Below, in pieces: positions 16,655 through 24,824 of a stretch of DNA of 64,000 nt. The stretch's first letter is position 1, and every line of letters begins with the position of its first letter. The notes beneath the pieces are model-generated. The model had not been told where the DNA came from. It did not search any database and worked only from the letters and a program-made list of their open reading frames with translations. Where the stretch lies: positions 1 to 64,000 of the forward strand of contig DATFFT010000111.1 of assembly GCA_035249905.1 (NCBI GenBank), written 5' to 3'. This DNA comes from JAOUEA01 sp035249905 (lineage in GTDB: Bacteria; Actinomycetota; UBA4738; HRBIN12). The position numbers were made by a program, and so were the translations under genes.

Positions 16655-17241
16655 CCGCCGACCGCGACAGCGCCCGAGCGTACCTGCGCGAGACGGCCGA
16701 CACGGTGCTCAGGGTCGAGAGCGAATGCCTCGACGACATCGAGGCTGCGTCCGCGACCCTGATCGACTGCCTGCGCGCCGGAGGGAAGCTGCTGATCTGC
16801 GGCAACGGGGGAAGCGCGGCGGACGCCCAACACCTGGCCACGGAGTTCGTCAGCACCTTGACGCTGGACAACCTCCGGCCCTCGATCCCGGCGATCGCGC
16901 TCACGACCGACTCTTCGCTCCTCACGGCGATCGCGAACGACTTCGGCATCGAGGGCGTCTTCGCTCGGCAGGTGGAATCGCTCGGCAGCGCCGGCGACGT
17001 CCTGATCGCGATCTCGACGAGCGGGAACTCGCAGAACGTGGTCCGCGCGGCCGAGCAGGCTCGGTCGCAGGACGTGAGGGTCATCGCATTGACGGGGGCA
17101 TCGGGCGGCACGCTCGGGCCCTTGGCCGATGTGGCGATCCGCGTGCCATCAACGGCGACGGCGCACATCCAGGAATGCCATCTCGCGGTCGAGCAGCTCC
17201 TGGCGCTGCTCACCGAACAGGCCCTGTTCCCGGCCGGATAG
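16651..17241 (+). CDS. gmhA: Sedoheptulose 7-phosphate isomerase
   Basis: SIS-fold isomerase converting sedoheptulose 7-phosphate to D-glycero-D-manno-heptose 7-phosphate, 196 residues as expected. The phosphate loop is CGNGGSAADAQHLATEF, a second SIS motif is AISTSGNSQNVV, and the conserved C-terminal HIQECHLAVEQL carries the metal or base ligands. Start and stop overlap with the kinase gene (ATGA) indicates one operon. Heptose in a WhiB-bearing lineage suggests a glycan or specialised metabolite and not LPS. Confidence 0.9.
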   Translation: MTADRDSARAYLRETADTVLRVESECLDDIEAASATLIDCLRAGGKLLICGNGGSAADAQHLATEFVSTLTLDNLRPSIPAIALTTDSSLLTAIANDFGIEGVFARQVESLGSAGDVLIAISTSGNSQNVVRAAEQARSQDVRVIALTGASGGTLGPLADVAIRVPSTATAHIQECHLAVEQLLALLTEQALFPAG

Positions 17242-18065
17242 CCGGAACCCCGGCGCGGCTCAACGCGGCGGATCTCGCCGAGGATCCTGTCCTCCCACCC
17301 CGGGCCCCCGTCATCGGTGAGCAGCCACCACGTCGCTCCCGCCGTCGCGTAGTCGCCGGGATCGGTGTCGGGCGCCCCCTGGACCACCGCATCGAACGGC
17401 GCATCGGACTCGCGGAGCGCTCGTGTGAACCCGAGCGCTTCGGCGAACGCGTCGGGCGTGATCGGGCGCGGTTCCTCCTCCAACACCGCGATCGGGAACA
17501 TGCCGTCCCACCGCGCGGCGCGGCGGAACGGCGCTCGATTCGGCCACATGCCCGCGATCCACACGGGGATGCGCGGTCGCTGCACCGGGCGCGGCAGGAA
17601 CGTGACCCCGTCGATCCGGTGGTGCCGACCGTCGACCGTCGCCGGTTCGCCCGACCAGAGCCGGTCGAGGATCGCGAGTCCGTCGTCGAGGAGTTCCGCG
17701 CGCTCACGCTCGCCCGTCGGCTCGCCGAAGGAGCCGAACTCGACGGCGGGAGGGAACCCCAGCCCGGCTCCGAAGACCAGTCGTCCGTGGCTCAGGTGGT
17801 CGAGCGAGACGGTCTCCCGCGCCAGCTTCCACGGCCGGCGACGCGCGACCGGTGTGACCATGGGCCCCAGCCGGATGCGCGCGGTCGTCGCAGCGAGCGC
17901 GGCCAGCGCGATCCACGGGTCGTGCACCGCCACGTCGAACACGTCCGAGAACCGCATGTGGTCCCAGAGGAAGAACCCGTCCCACCCGGCCTCTTCGGCC
18001 TCACGGCCCATCGTGAGCAACAGGTCGAGCTCGCCGATGTTCGGCACCGTGACCCCGCTGCGCAC
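17242..18065 (-). CDS. Luciferase-like (LLM) oxidoreductase with no stop codon at its expected end
   Basis: Conserved from RSGVTVPNIGELDLLL through WDGFFLWDHMRFSD and LSHGRLVFGAGLGFPP to GATWWLLTDDGGPGWEDRI, about 275 residues, an actinobacterial LLM oxidoreductase. The GTG at 18065 is chosen because TAGGAT (18078-18073) is 7 nt upstream and would overlap the alternative ATG. Homologues normally end soon after this point. Here the frame stays open to a stop at 16413, antisense to gmhA and part of hddA. A TGA in another frame at 17260-17262 sits where a natural end is expected, suggesting a frameshift. The end given is the conserved limit only. Confidence 0.65.
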
Positions 18066-18153
18066 GCTGGCCATCCTAGAGGCGTCCGTCGACGGCCGAT
18101 GTCGGTGCCGGTCGTCACCATCTCGCTCGTGACGACTTCCCCGAGGCGCTCCC

Positions 18154-18182
18154 TTGACCATCGAACACCTGTTCGATACCCT
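18154..18182 (+). promoter_or_regulatory. Promoter with LexA (SOS) box in the spacer
   Basis: TTGACC (18154-18159) and TACCCT (18177-18182) are spaced 17 bp apart. The spacer contains TCGAACACCTGTTCGA (18161-18176), a perfect match to the actinobacterial SOS consensus TCGAAC-N4-GTTCGA. LexA bound here would block RNA polymerase directly. The controlled gene starts at 18219. Confidence 0.85.
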
Positions 18183-18218
18183 CCAGCTCCCGTTCGGCCC
18201 CTTCCGACGGAGGCGACG

Positions 18219-19877
18219 ATGCCGGTGTCGGCCGAACCCACCCAGACGACCCTCGAGCTCGGCGTGCCGATCGTCGAGGTCACGTTCTGCGTCGTCGACC
18301 TCGAGACGACGGGAGGCTCGCCGGTCGACGACGCCATCACCGAGATCGGCGCCGTCAAGTACCGCGGCGGCGAGCGTCTCGGGTCCTTCCGCGCCCTCGT
18401 GAACCCCCGACGGCCCATCCCTCCCTACGTCGCCCACCTCACGGGCATCGACGATCGCCTCGTCTCGAGGGAGCCGCCGATCGAGCACGTGCTGCCGTCG
18501 TTCCTCGAATTCTTCCGCGGTTCGGTCTTCGTCGCGCACAACGCGGGGTTCGATTTCGGCTTCCTCAACGCGAGCTGCGAGGCGCTCGACTACCGGCCGC
18601 TGCCGGGCCCACCGCTGTGCACCGCGCGGCTGGCGCGGCGCGTGGTCTGGCCCGACGTGCCCAACGTGAAGCTCGCCACGCTCGCGAACTACTTCCGCAC
18701 CCGGACCAGGCCGACGCACCGTGCCCTCGACGATGCCGAGGCATGCGCCGAGGTGCTGCACGGCCTGCTCGACCTCGGGGGACGCCTCGGCATCGTGACG
18801 ATGGGAGACCTCGAAGAGGCCCTGCGTGCTCGCGGGCGACCGAACTTCGGCAAGATCCGGCTCGCCGACGACCTTCCGCACGCGCCCGGCGTCTACCTGT
18901 TCCGCGGCCGCGACGACCGTGTGCTGTACGTCGGCAAGGCCAACGACCTGCGGGCCAGGGTGAAGTCGTACTTCTACGGCGACGAACGGAAGAAGATCGT
19001 GAACCTGCTCGACGAGGTCCGCACCGTCGAGGGCATCCGATGCGAGGGCGAGCTCGAGGCCCTCGTGGTCGAGGCCCGCCTGATCCGCCGTTACGAGCCG
19101 AAGTACAACCGCCGGGGGACGACCTGGCGCCGTGGGGCGTATCTGGTGCTCGATCCAAGCGAGGCATGGCCTCGCATCAAGGTCGTTCGCAGGGCCGTAC
19201 CCGACGGGCGCCACTACCTCGGCCCGTTCGGCAGCTCGGCGACTGCCCGTCTCGCGAAGGACGCCCTCGAGGAAACCGTGCCGATCCGCCGGTGCACGAC
19301 CTCGATGGGCGTCTCTACCAGGTTCGCTCCGTGCGCCCTGGCCGACATGGGCCGGTGCCTCGCCCCGTGCGACGGCCGCACCGATCGCGAGCGCTACGGA
19401 GAGCTCGTCCGATGGCTCGTCTCCTCCCTGAGCACCGGCCCGGGCGAGCTCCTCGAAGCGCTCGAACGCCGCATGTCGCGGCTCGCCGAGGCGGAGCGGT
19501 ACGAGGAAGCCGCGTCGGTGCGCGATCGGCTCCGCGCGCTCGCCGAGGGACTGTGGCGAGAACGGGTCGACGCGTGGCTCGTGGGAGCGGGGCGGCTCGA
19601 GCTGGGCGTCCGCGACGGGGAACGGGTGCGGCTCGACGCCGGCTCGCTCCGAACGGGCCACGCCGACGGCGGTGCGATCGCTCGGCCCGTGCCGCGAGAG
19701 CGCGCCGACGAGCTGGCGGCCGTGCGATCGTGGGTCGGCCGCCATCATCCCCGCGTGCTGGCCTGCGATCGCCCCCCCGCCGAATCGGTCGAGGGTGGGG
19801 CCGCGCTCGCCCGCGTCTTGCGGCGCATGCGAGACGCGTCGAGTCGCGACGACCACCGGCGCAGGGCCCGCCGGTAG
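18219..19877 (+). CDS. DEDD exonuclease fused to UvrC-like GIY-YIG nuclease
   Basis: A 552-residue DNA-repair protein. The N-terminal DnaQ-type 3'-5' exonuclease has Asp27/Glu29 in VVDLETTGG, Asp112 in AHNAGFDF and His167/Asp172 in HRALDDAEA. A UvrC-like GIY-YIG domain follows (GVYLFRG at 224-230, YVGKANDLRARVKSYFY), then a UVR-type helix pair (AEAERYEEAASVRDRLRAL). The UvrC RNase H-like second nuclease is absent, so it is not UvrC itself. The ATG has GGAGG 5 nt upstream. A perfect SOS box in its promoter indicates induction by DNA damage. Confidence 0.92.
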   Translation: MPVSAEPTQTTLELGVPIVEVTFCVVDLETTGGSPVDDAITEIGAVKYRGGERLGSFRALVNPRRPIPPYVAHLTGIDDRLVSREPPIEHVLPSFLEFFRGSVFVAHNAGFDFGFLNASCEALDYRPLPGPPLCTARLARRVVWPDVPNVKLATLANYFRTRTRPTHRALDDAEACAEVLHGLLDLGGRLGIVTMGDLEEALRARGRPNFGKIRLADDLPHAPGVYLFRGRDDRVLYVGKANDLRARVKSYFYGDERKKIVNLLDEVRTVEGIRCEGELEALVVEARLIRRYEPKYNRRGTTWRRGAYLVLDPSEAWPRIKVVRRAVPDGRHYLGPFGSSATARLAKDALEETVPIRRCTTSMGVSTRFAPCALADMGRCLAPCDGRTDRERYGELVRWLVSSLSTGPGELLEALERRMSRLAEAERYEEAASVRDRLRALAEGLWRERVDAWLVGAGRLELGVRDGERVRLDAGSLRTGHADGGAIARPVPRERADELAAVRSWVGRHHPRVLACDRPPAESVEGGAALARVLRRMRDASSRDDHRRRARR

Positions 19878-19886
19878 ACTGGGAGC

Positions 19887-21059
19887 GTGGACCGGGCCGT
19901 CATCGTCGAAGGCGCGCGCACGCCGATCGGGAAGTTCCTCGGGTCGTTCGCCGACACCCCGGCCGTTCGCCTGGGAGAGCTCGCCGCGAAGGAAGCCCTG
20001 CGACGTGCCGCGATCGACGCCGAGCAGGTCGACCAGACGATCGTCGGCCACGCTCGTCAGGCCGGGAACGGCCCCAACACGGGCCGCCAGGTCAGCATGC
20101 GCGCGGGCGTCCCCCGGGAGGTCAGCGCCTACAACGTGAACATCGCGTGCGGCTCGGGCATGAAGGCCGCCCAGCTCGGCGCCCAGCAGATCATGCTGGG
20201 CGAGAGCGAGGTCGTGCTCGTGGGTGGCATCGAGAACATGACCAGGGTGCCCTACCTGCTTCCCGACATGCGACTCGGCCACCGCCTCGGGAACACGCAG
20301 GCCGTCGACGCGATGTACCGCGACGGCCTGCTCGACCCGCTCTGCGACCTGATCATGGGCGAGACCGCGGAGAACCTCGTCGACATGTACGGCATCTCCC
20401 GCGAGGAGCAGGACGAGTTCGCCGTACGGTCGCAGCACCGCGCCCGAGACGGCGTGGCGCGCAGAGCCGCGGAGATGTTCCCCGTCGAGACGACGCTCGA
20501 CCGCACGACCGTGACGGTCGCCGACGACGAGCATCCGCGGCCCGATACGACGACCGAGTCGCTCGCGAAGCTCCCGCCCGTGTTCCGCGAGGGCGGCAGC
20601 GTCACGGCCGGGAACTCGAGCGGCCTCACCGACGGCGCCGCCGCGCTCGTGCTGATGAGCGAGTCACGGGCGAGGAACGAAGGCCGCGAGCCGCTGGCGG
20701 CCCTCACAGCGATGTCGTGGGCCGGGGTCCCACCCAAGATCATGGGCATCGGTCCGGTGCCGGCCACCCAGAAGGTGATGGACGGGCTCCGATGCACGAT
20801 CGACGACTTCGAGCTGATCGAGATCAACGAGGCGTTCGCCGCCCAGGTGATCGCCTGCGAGCGCGAGCTGAAGTTCGATCGCGAACGGTTGAACGTCAAC
20901 GGGGGCGGCATCTCGGTCGGCCATCCGATCGGCATGAGCGGGGCGCGCATCATCCTCGCGCTCGCCTACGAGCTGCGCGCTCGCGATCTCACGATGGGCC
21001 TGGCCACGCTCTGCATCTCTGGCGGCCAGGGCCTGGCCGTCGTCCTGGAACGTGCCTGA
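19887..21059 (+). CDS. Acetyl-CoA acetyltransferase (thiolase)
   Basis: A 390-residue thiolase acting in condensation of acetyl-CoA or in beta-oxidation. The nucleophile is Cys88 in NIACGSGMKA. GGGISVGHPIGMSGAR carries the His, and LCISGGQG the second Cys. The usual GHPIGASG and CIGGGQG are slightly changed, with Met and Ser. TAGACT (19875-19880) lies 6 nt before the GTG start and includes the stop codon of the upstream nuclease gene. The small RAM-domain gene follows within 15 nt. Confidence 0.92.
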   Translation: MDRAVIVEGARTPIGKFLGSFADTPAVRLGELAAKEALRRAAIDAEQVDQTIVGHARQAGNGPNTGRQVSMRAGVPREVSAYNVNIACGSGMKAAQLGAQQIMLGESEVVLVGGIENMTRVPYLLPDMRLGHRLGNTQAVDAMYRDGLLDPLCDLIMGETAENLVDMYGISREEQDEFAVRSQHRARDGVARRAAEMFPVETTLDRTTVTVADDEHPRPDTTTESLAKLPPVFREGGSVTAGNSSGLTDGAAALVLMSESRARNEGREPLAALTAMSWAGVPPKIMGIGPVPATQKVMDGLRCTIDDFELIEINEAFAAQVIACERELKFDRERLNVNGGGISVGHPIGMSGARIILALAYELRARDLTMGLATLCISGGQGLAVVLERA

Positions 21060-21074
21060 GAGAGGAGCCGGAAC

Positions 21075-21368
21075 GTGAGCGCCGCCGTGCACGCCGTGGT
21101 CTTGATCCAGTGCGAGATCGACGAGATCGCCGAGGCCGCCCAGGCGATCGCCGAGATCGACGGCGTGAGCGAGGTGTACTCCGTGGCGGGTGAGTTCGAC
21201 CTGATCGCGATCGTGCGGGTGAGCGCCCACGACGAGCTCGCCTCGGTGATCCCCGGCGGCATCGCGAAGGTCGACGGGGTCGAGCGCACGGAGACCCTGA
21301 TCAGCTTCCAGGTGTATTCGAAGCACGACCTCGAGCGCCTGTTCTCGCTGGGGTTCGACGAGGGCTGA
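21075..21368 (+). CDS. Stand-alone Lrp/AsnC ligand-binding (RAM) domain protein
   Basis: A 97-residue alpha-beta sandwich matching only the effector-binding half of Lrp/AsnC regulators (AVVLIQCEIDEIAEAAQAIAE, then VYSVAGEFDLIAIVRV). There is no helix-turn-helix, so it does not bind DNA by itself; such proteins may bind amino acids or pair with full Lrp regulators. The GTG start has AGAGGAG upstream. It is probably co-transcribed with the thiolase. Confidence 0.82.
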   Translation: MSAAVHAVVLIQCEIDEIAEAAQAIAEIDGVSEVYSVAGEFDLIAIVRVSAHDELASVIPGGIAKVDGVERTETLISFQVYSKHDLERLFSLGFDEG

Positions 21369-21383
21369 ACCTCCTGAGCCCAC

Positions 21384-21758
21384 TCAGATCAGCGAGGTGT
21401 AGCTGACGCCGCCCGGCCAGTCGATCGCCACGACGAGCGCCGTGCGGCCCCACGTGGCGAGGTCGCCGTTCCGCGGGGCGTACTTCTCGAGCATCAGCCG
21501 CCTGGCGAGCGCATCCTCGTCCCCACCGCCGCCGACCACGCGGGCTCGGGTGGCTCGCTTGCGTCCGCCGATCTCCAGCTCGACCTCTGGCACGGCCACC
21601 AGGTTGCGGACCCAGTCGCTGCGATCTCGGTCCCCGGCCATCAGGAAGACGGTCTCCTCGGCGAGCACGAACCAGATCTCGATGCGATGTGGCTTCCCGG
21701 TGACGCGGCCGGTGGTCGTGAGGTAGCAGAAGTCGAGACCGGCGATGTCGTCGGGCAT
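21384..21758 (-). CDS. DDN-like deazaflavin-dependent nitroreductase family protein
   Basis: A 124-residue split-barrel protein of the F420-dependent DDN/DUF385 family. YLTTTGRVTGKPHRIEIWF is the family hallmark, and NLVAVPEVELEIG lies in the middle. It would use F420H2 to reduce quinones or nitro compounds. It is the last gene of a compact same-strand group beginning at 22753, with 6 nt after the small membrane protein. The physiological substrate is unknown. Confidence 0.85.
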   Translation of the reverse strand: MPDDIAGLDFCYLTTTGRVTGKPHRIEIWFVLAEETVFLMAGDRDRSDWVRNLVAVPEVELEIGGRKRATRARVVGGGGDEDALARRLMLEKYAPRNGDLATWGRTALVVAIDWPGGVSYTSLI

Positions 21759-21764
21759 CGCCCG

Positions 21765-21872
21765 CTACCAGATCGCCCAGATCACGAGCGCAGCGATCAC
21801 CACGAGGGCTCCGATGAAGATCGCGAGATCTGCCTTCTTCACCTTGCCCGGCTGTTGGTAGTTGAAGCCCAT
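21765..21872 (-). CDS. 35-residue single-helix membrane protein
   Basis: Short protein MGFNYQQPGKVKKADL followed by one hydrophobic helix (AIFIGALVVIAALVIWAIW) to the end, with the charged part expected on the cytoplasmic side. TACCGT (21888-21883) lies 10 nt before the ATG, so it could have its own leaderless start as well as be read from the operon. A longer in-frame start at 21947 adds sequence that overlaps the neighbouring gene and looks non-coding. Function unknown. Confidence 0.6.
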   Translation of the reverse strand: MGFNYQQPGKVKKADLAIFIGALVVIAALVIWAIW

Positions 21873-21876
21873 GTCG

Positions 21877-22074
21877 CTACAGACGGTAGTACTCGCGGAA
21901 GCGTTCGGGCGAGAGCCAGTAGATGTGCTGGCGAACGGTGGAGGCATACGTGCGGGCTTCGGAGTGATCGCGACAGGCTCGCTCGGCGATCACGGTTCCG
22001 GACCCGTCGACGATCGCCACGCGCCAGCTTCCGTCGTCCTCACGGAGCTCGACCCCGAACCCGCTCTCGCCCAC
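21877..22074 (-). CDS. Hypothetical 65-residue protein
   Basis: Short soluble protein (GESGFGVELREDDGSWRVAIV...SEARTYASTVRQHIYWLSPERFREYYRL) with one beta-rich half and a C-terminal helix rich in Tyr and Arg. GAGGGAG lies 3-5 nt before the GTG start. It is 8 nt downstream of the preceding gene, so it is operon-borne. I recognise no family. Confidence 0.6.
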   Translation of the reverse strand: MGESGFGVELREDDGSWRVAIVDGSGTVIAERACRDHSEARTYASTVRQHIYWLSPERFREYYRL

Positions 22075-22082
22075 GCGCTCCC

Positions 22083-22370
22083 TCAGCCTTGCCCCACGAG
22101 GTTCTTCCCGAGCCGGTCGAGGTGCTCGCTCAACGGGCCAAGCACCGACTCCTTGTCGAGGCTGAACTCGGGTGCCACGTCGGCGATCGCCTCGAGGGCC
22201 TCCTCGAGCTTCGAGCCGGCCTCCTCGGCGTCACGCAGGGCGTTCACCAGCACCACGGCGTAGTCGGGGCTGAACGGCTGTCCGTCCCAGGGCGACGCTC
22301 CGCCGCTCGCGATCACCTGTTCCGCGAAGAACTCGCGGCCGTTCCGATGGTCGATGCCTCTGATCTTCAC
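22083..22370 (-). CDS. Hypothetical 95-residue protein
   Basis: Starts VKIRGIDHRNGREFFAEQV and continues with an acidic helical segment (NALRDAEEAGSKLEEALEAIADVAPEF). The GTG at 22370 overlaps the receiver-domain gene stop as GTGA and has GGAG upstream, so translation is coupled. The longer version starting at 22463 would overlap that gene by about 95 bp and is rejected. Family not recognised. Confidence 0.65.
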   Translation of the reverse strand: MKIRGIDHRNGREFFAEQVIASGGASPWDGQPFSPDYAVVLVNALRDAEEAGSKLEEALEAIADVAPEFSLDKESVLGPLSEHLDRLGKNLVGQG

Positions 22371-22753
22371 GCGCTCTCCTTCTCGCTGATGAGCTCCAAC
22401 AGGCGATCGGCCAGCTCGAACGGATCCACCGGCTTCACGAACCACGCATCGGCGCCCGACCATCGGGCGAGCCAGGCGTCGTGCTTGCGCTCCAACAGGA
22501 TCACGATCACGCCTCGGTAGGGATCGTTGTCGTCGCGGAGCTGCTTCGACAGCGCGAACGCTCCCGCCCGCGAGGCGATCTCGTCGGCCACGATCACATC
22601 GGGCCGGTCACGCAGGGCGGCTCCGATCCCGAGCTCGCCGTTGGCGGCCGCCCGGAATCGGAGCTCCGTGCCGATCGCGCGCTCGATGCTGCGCACGGTC
22701 AACGCCATGAGCTCCCTGGACACGGGGTCGGGCGAGACGAGCAGCACGTCCAC
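22367..22753 (-). CDS. Stand-alone response-regulator receiver domain
   Basis: A 128-residue single CheY-like domain with no output domain. VDVLLVSPDPVSRELM opens it, the phosphoacceptor Asp lies in DVIVADE, and the conserved Lys in WFVKPVDPFELADRLL. The first acidic pair is weak (SPD in place of DD), so metal binding or phosphorylation may be altered. TAGCAT (22766-22761) is 7 nt before the GTG, supporting this start and a leaderless promoter for the five-gene group to 21384. No partner kinase is adjacent. Confidence 0.78.
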   Translation of the reverse strand: MDVLLVSPDPVSRELMALTVRSIERAIGTELRFRAAANGELGIGAALRDRPDVIVADEIASRAGAFALSKQLRDDNDPYRGVIVILLERKHDAWLARWSGADAWFVKPVDPFELADRLLELISEKESA

Positions 22754-22814
22754 GGCGAGGATGCTACCCGGTTCATGCCCCCCGGCGCCGGATGGGACAT
22801 GGATCCATCGGGCT

Positions 22815-22843
22815 TTGCCCACGCCGATGTCACCCGCTAGGCT
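22815..22843 (+). promoter_or_regulatory. Promoter of aquaporin gene
   Basis: TTGCCC (22815-22820) and TAGGCT (22838-22843) are spaced 17 bp apart. A GGAGGG ribosome site follows, so this transcript has a short leader. It is divergent from the leaderless promoter of the receiver-domain gene. Confidence 0.55.
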
Positions 22844-22870
22844 CCGGCGGCATCCGGCGAAGGAGGGCAG

Positions 22871-23560
22871 GTGGAGGGCACCGGGAAGGCCGCCGTGGCG
22901 GAGTTCGTCGCGACGTTCGCGCTCGTTTCCGTGGGCGCTGGAGCGGTGATCCTCCACGCGAACGGCCAGCTCGATCTCACCGGGGTCGCGCTCGCCCAGG
23001 GGCTCGTGGTCGCGATCATGGTCTCGATCACGACGCACATCTCGGGGGGCACGGTGAATCCGGCCGTCGCCGTGTCCATCTGGGTCACCGGGAAGGTGTC
23101 GACCCCGCGGGCGGGGGCGCTGATCGTCGCTCAGCTGGCGGGCGCGATCGCCGGCGCGTTCCTGTTGAAGTTCCTCGTGCCGGCCGAGCTGTTCGGATCC
23201 GGGAACGGCGGCATCCCCGCGCTAGGGGACGGCGTCACGATCGGCAAGGGGATCCTGATCGAGGCGGTGACGACGTTCTTCCTGGTCTTCGCGTTCTTCG
23301 GCACGGTCGTCGACGACCGCGGACCGTTCTCGAAGACCGCCGGACTCACGATCGGACTCGTGATCGCGTTCGACATCATGGCGTTCGGTCCGTACACCGG
23401 GGCCGCGATGAATCCCGCCCGATGGCTCGGCCCTGCCCTGGCCACGACGGACTGGGCGGATTGGTACGTCTGGATCGTCGGCCCGATCGCCGGCGGCATC
23501 ATCGCCGGGGTCCTCTACTGGAGCGTCTTCCTGAAGGACAAGGAACCCGCCACACCGTGA
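22871..23560 (+). CDS. MIP-family aquaporin/glycerol channel
   Basis: A 229-residue six-helix channel. The two half-helix motifs are GGTVNPAVAVS (first NPA) and GAAMNPARWLGP (second NPA), and the helices are plainly hydrophobic throughout. The aromatic/arginine filter has the usual Arg after the second NPA. Whether it passes only water or also glycerol or small solutes is not decided here. The GTG start has GGAGGG immediately upstream. Confidence 0.92.
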   Translation: MEGTGKAAVAEFVATFALVSVGAGAVILHANGQLDLTGVALAQGLVVAIMVSITTHISGGTVNPAVAVSIWVTGKVSTPRAGALIVAQLAGAIAGAFLLKFLVPAELFGSGNGGIPALGDGVTIGKGILIEAVTTFFLVFAFFGTVVDDRGPFSKTAGLTIGLVIAFDIMAFGPYTGAAMNPARWLGPALATTDWADWYVWIVGPIAGGIIAGVLYWSVFLKDKEPATP

Positions 23561-23639
23561 GCCCGCGCGGACCGCGAGGAGCGGGCGGGGCGGGTCACGG
23601 GAAGAGACGATCCCGTCCCGGCGTTCCCGAGAGGACGAC

Positions 23640-24824
23640 ATGACCTCGGACATCTACCTCGACGACGCATCGGCCACTCCGCTGATCCCCGCGGCGCGGG
23701 CGGCGCTCATCGAGGCGCTCGACGAGTTCGGCGACCCGCTCTGGATCCACGCGCGGGGCCGGAAGGCCCGTTCGATCCTCGACGGCGCTCGCGAGACCGT
23801 CGCCGCGTCGCTGGGAGCCCAGCCGGATGAGATCGTGTTCACGTCGGGTGGCACGGAGTCGGTCGCGCTCGCGATCTGGGGCGCGGCGCGAGCGGTGCGG
23901 GAGCTCGGAACCCGCATCGTCGTGAGCGCGGTCGAACATCCCGCCGTCGGAGGTGTCGGACACGCCCTCCAGAGCGACGGGTTCGAGGTGATCGAGATCC
24001 CCGTCGACGGGTACGGGCGCATCGATCTCGATCGGTACGCGGCCGAGGTCCGCGCGCCCGGCACCCTGCTCGCGAGCGTGCAGCACGCCAACCACGAGCT
24101 GGGAACGATGCAGCAGATCGCGGAGGCCGCCCGGCTGGCCCGCGAGGCGAAGGTCCGGTTCCACACCGACGCCTGCCAGACGGTCGGACGACTCCCGGTC
24201 GACGTCACGGCGCTCGGGGTCGACCTGCTGTCGTGCTCGGCACACAAGTTCGGCGGCCCGCCGGGCGTGGGCGCGCTCTACGTGCGCCGAGGTGTCGGCG
24301 TGACCGCCTACCCGTGCGGCGACGACCGCGAGCGGAAGCGACGGTCGGGCATGGAGAACACGCCCGGAATCGCCGCGATGGCGGCGGCCCTCGAGGTGGC
24401 GCTCGAGACGATGGGCGACACGGCCGCGACCCAATGGGCTCTCACGTCCCGGCTCCGCGAGCAGATCGCCGAGACCGTTCCGGGCGCGACCGTCCACGGC
24501 CACCCCACCCAGCGCACGCCGCACCTCGTCTGCTTCAGCGTCGAGGTCCTCGATGCGCCGACGTTGATGATGGCCCTCGACGATCGCGGGTTCCGCGTGG
24601 CCGCGGGGTCGCTGTGCACCGGACAGCCCGGCGATCCCTCGCCCGTGCTGGAACACATCGGGTATCCGCGGGTGAGCAGCTTCCGGATCGGGCTCGGCTC
24701 TGCGACGAGAGAGGACGACGTCGAGGCGCTGCTCGGTACCCTTCCCGAGCTCGTCGGCTCGCTCCGCGCCGTGGCCGAGCGATCCGAGAAGGAGCTCAGC
24801 CGTTTCCGAGACGGGGGACGCTAG
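23640..24824 (+). CDS. Cysteine desulfurase (NifS/IscS type)
   Basis: A 394-residue PLP enzyme removing sulfur from cysteine for Fe-S clusters or thiolated nucleotides. IYLDDASATPL starts the fold, VQHANHELGTMQ and HTDACQTVGRLPVD are family blocks, the PLP Lys is in SAHKFGGPPGVG, and the active Cys is in GSLCTGQPGDPSP. It is a class I (IscS-like) enzyme, distinct from SufS at 41199-42455. GAGAGGAC precedes the ATG. Its stop overlaps the convergent korB stop (CTAG). Confidence 0.92.
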   Translation: MTSDIYLDDASATPLIPAARAALIEALDEFGDPLWIHARGRKARSILDGARETVAASLGAQPDEIVFTSGGTESVALAIWGAARAVRELGTRIVVSAVEHPAVGGVGHALQSDGFEVIEIPVDGYGRIDLDRYAAEVRAPGTLLASVQHANHELGTMQQIAEAARLAREAKVRFHTDACQTVGRLPVDVTALGVDLLSCSAHKFGGPPGVGALYVRRGVGVTAYPCGDDRERKRRSGMENTPGIAAMAAALEVALETMGDTAATQWALTSRLREQIAETVPGATVHGHPTQRTPHLVCFSVEVLDAPTLMMALDDRGFRVAAGSLCTGQPGDPSPVLEHIGYPRVSSFRIGLGSATREDDVEALLGTLPELVGSLRAVAERSEKELSRFRDGGR

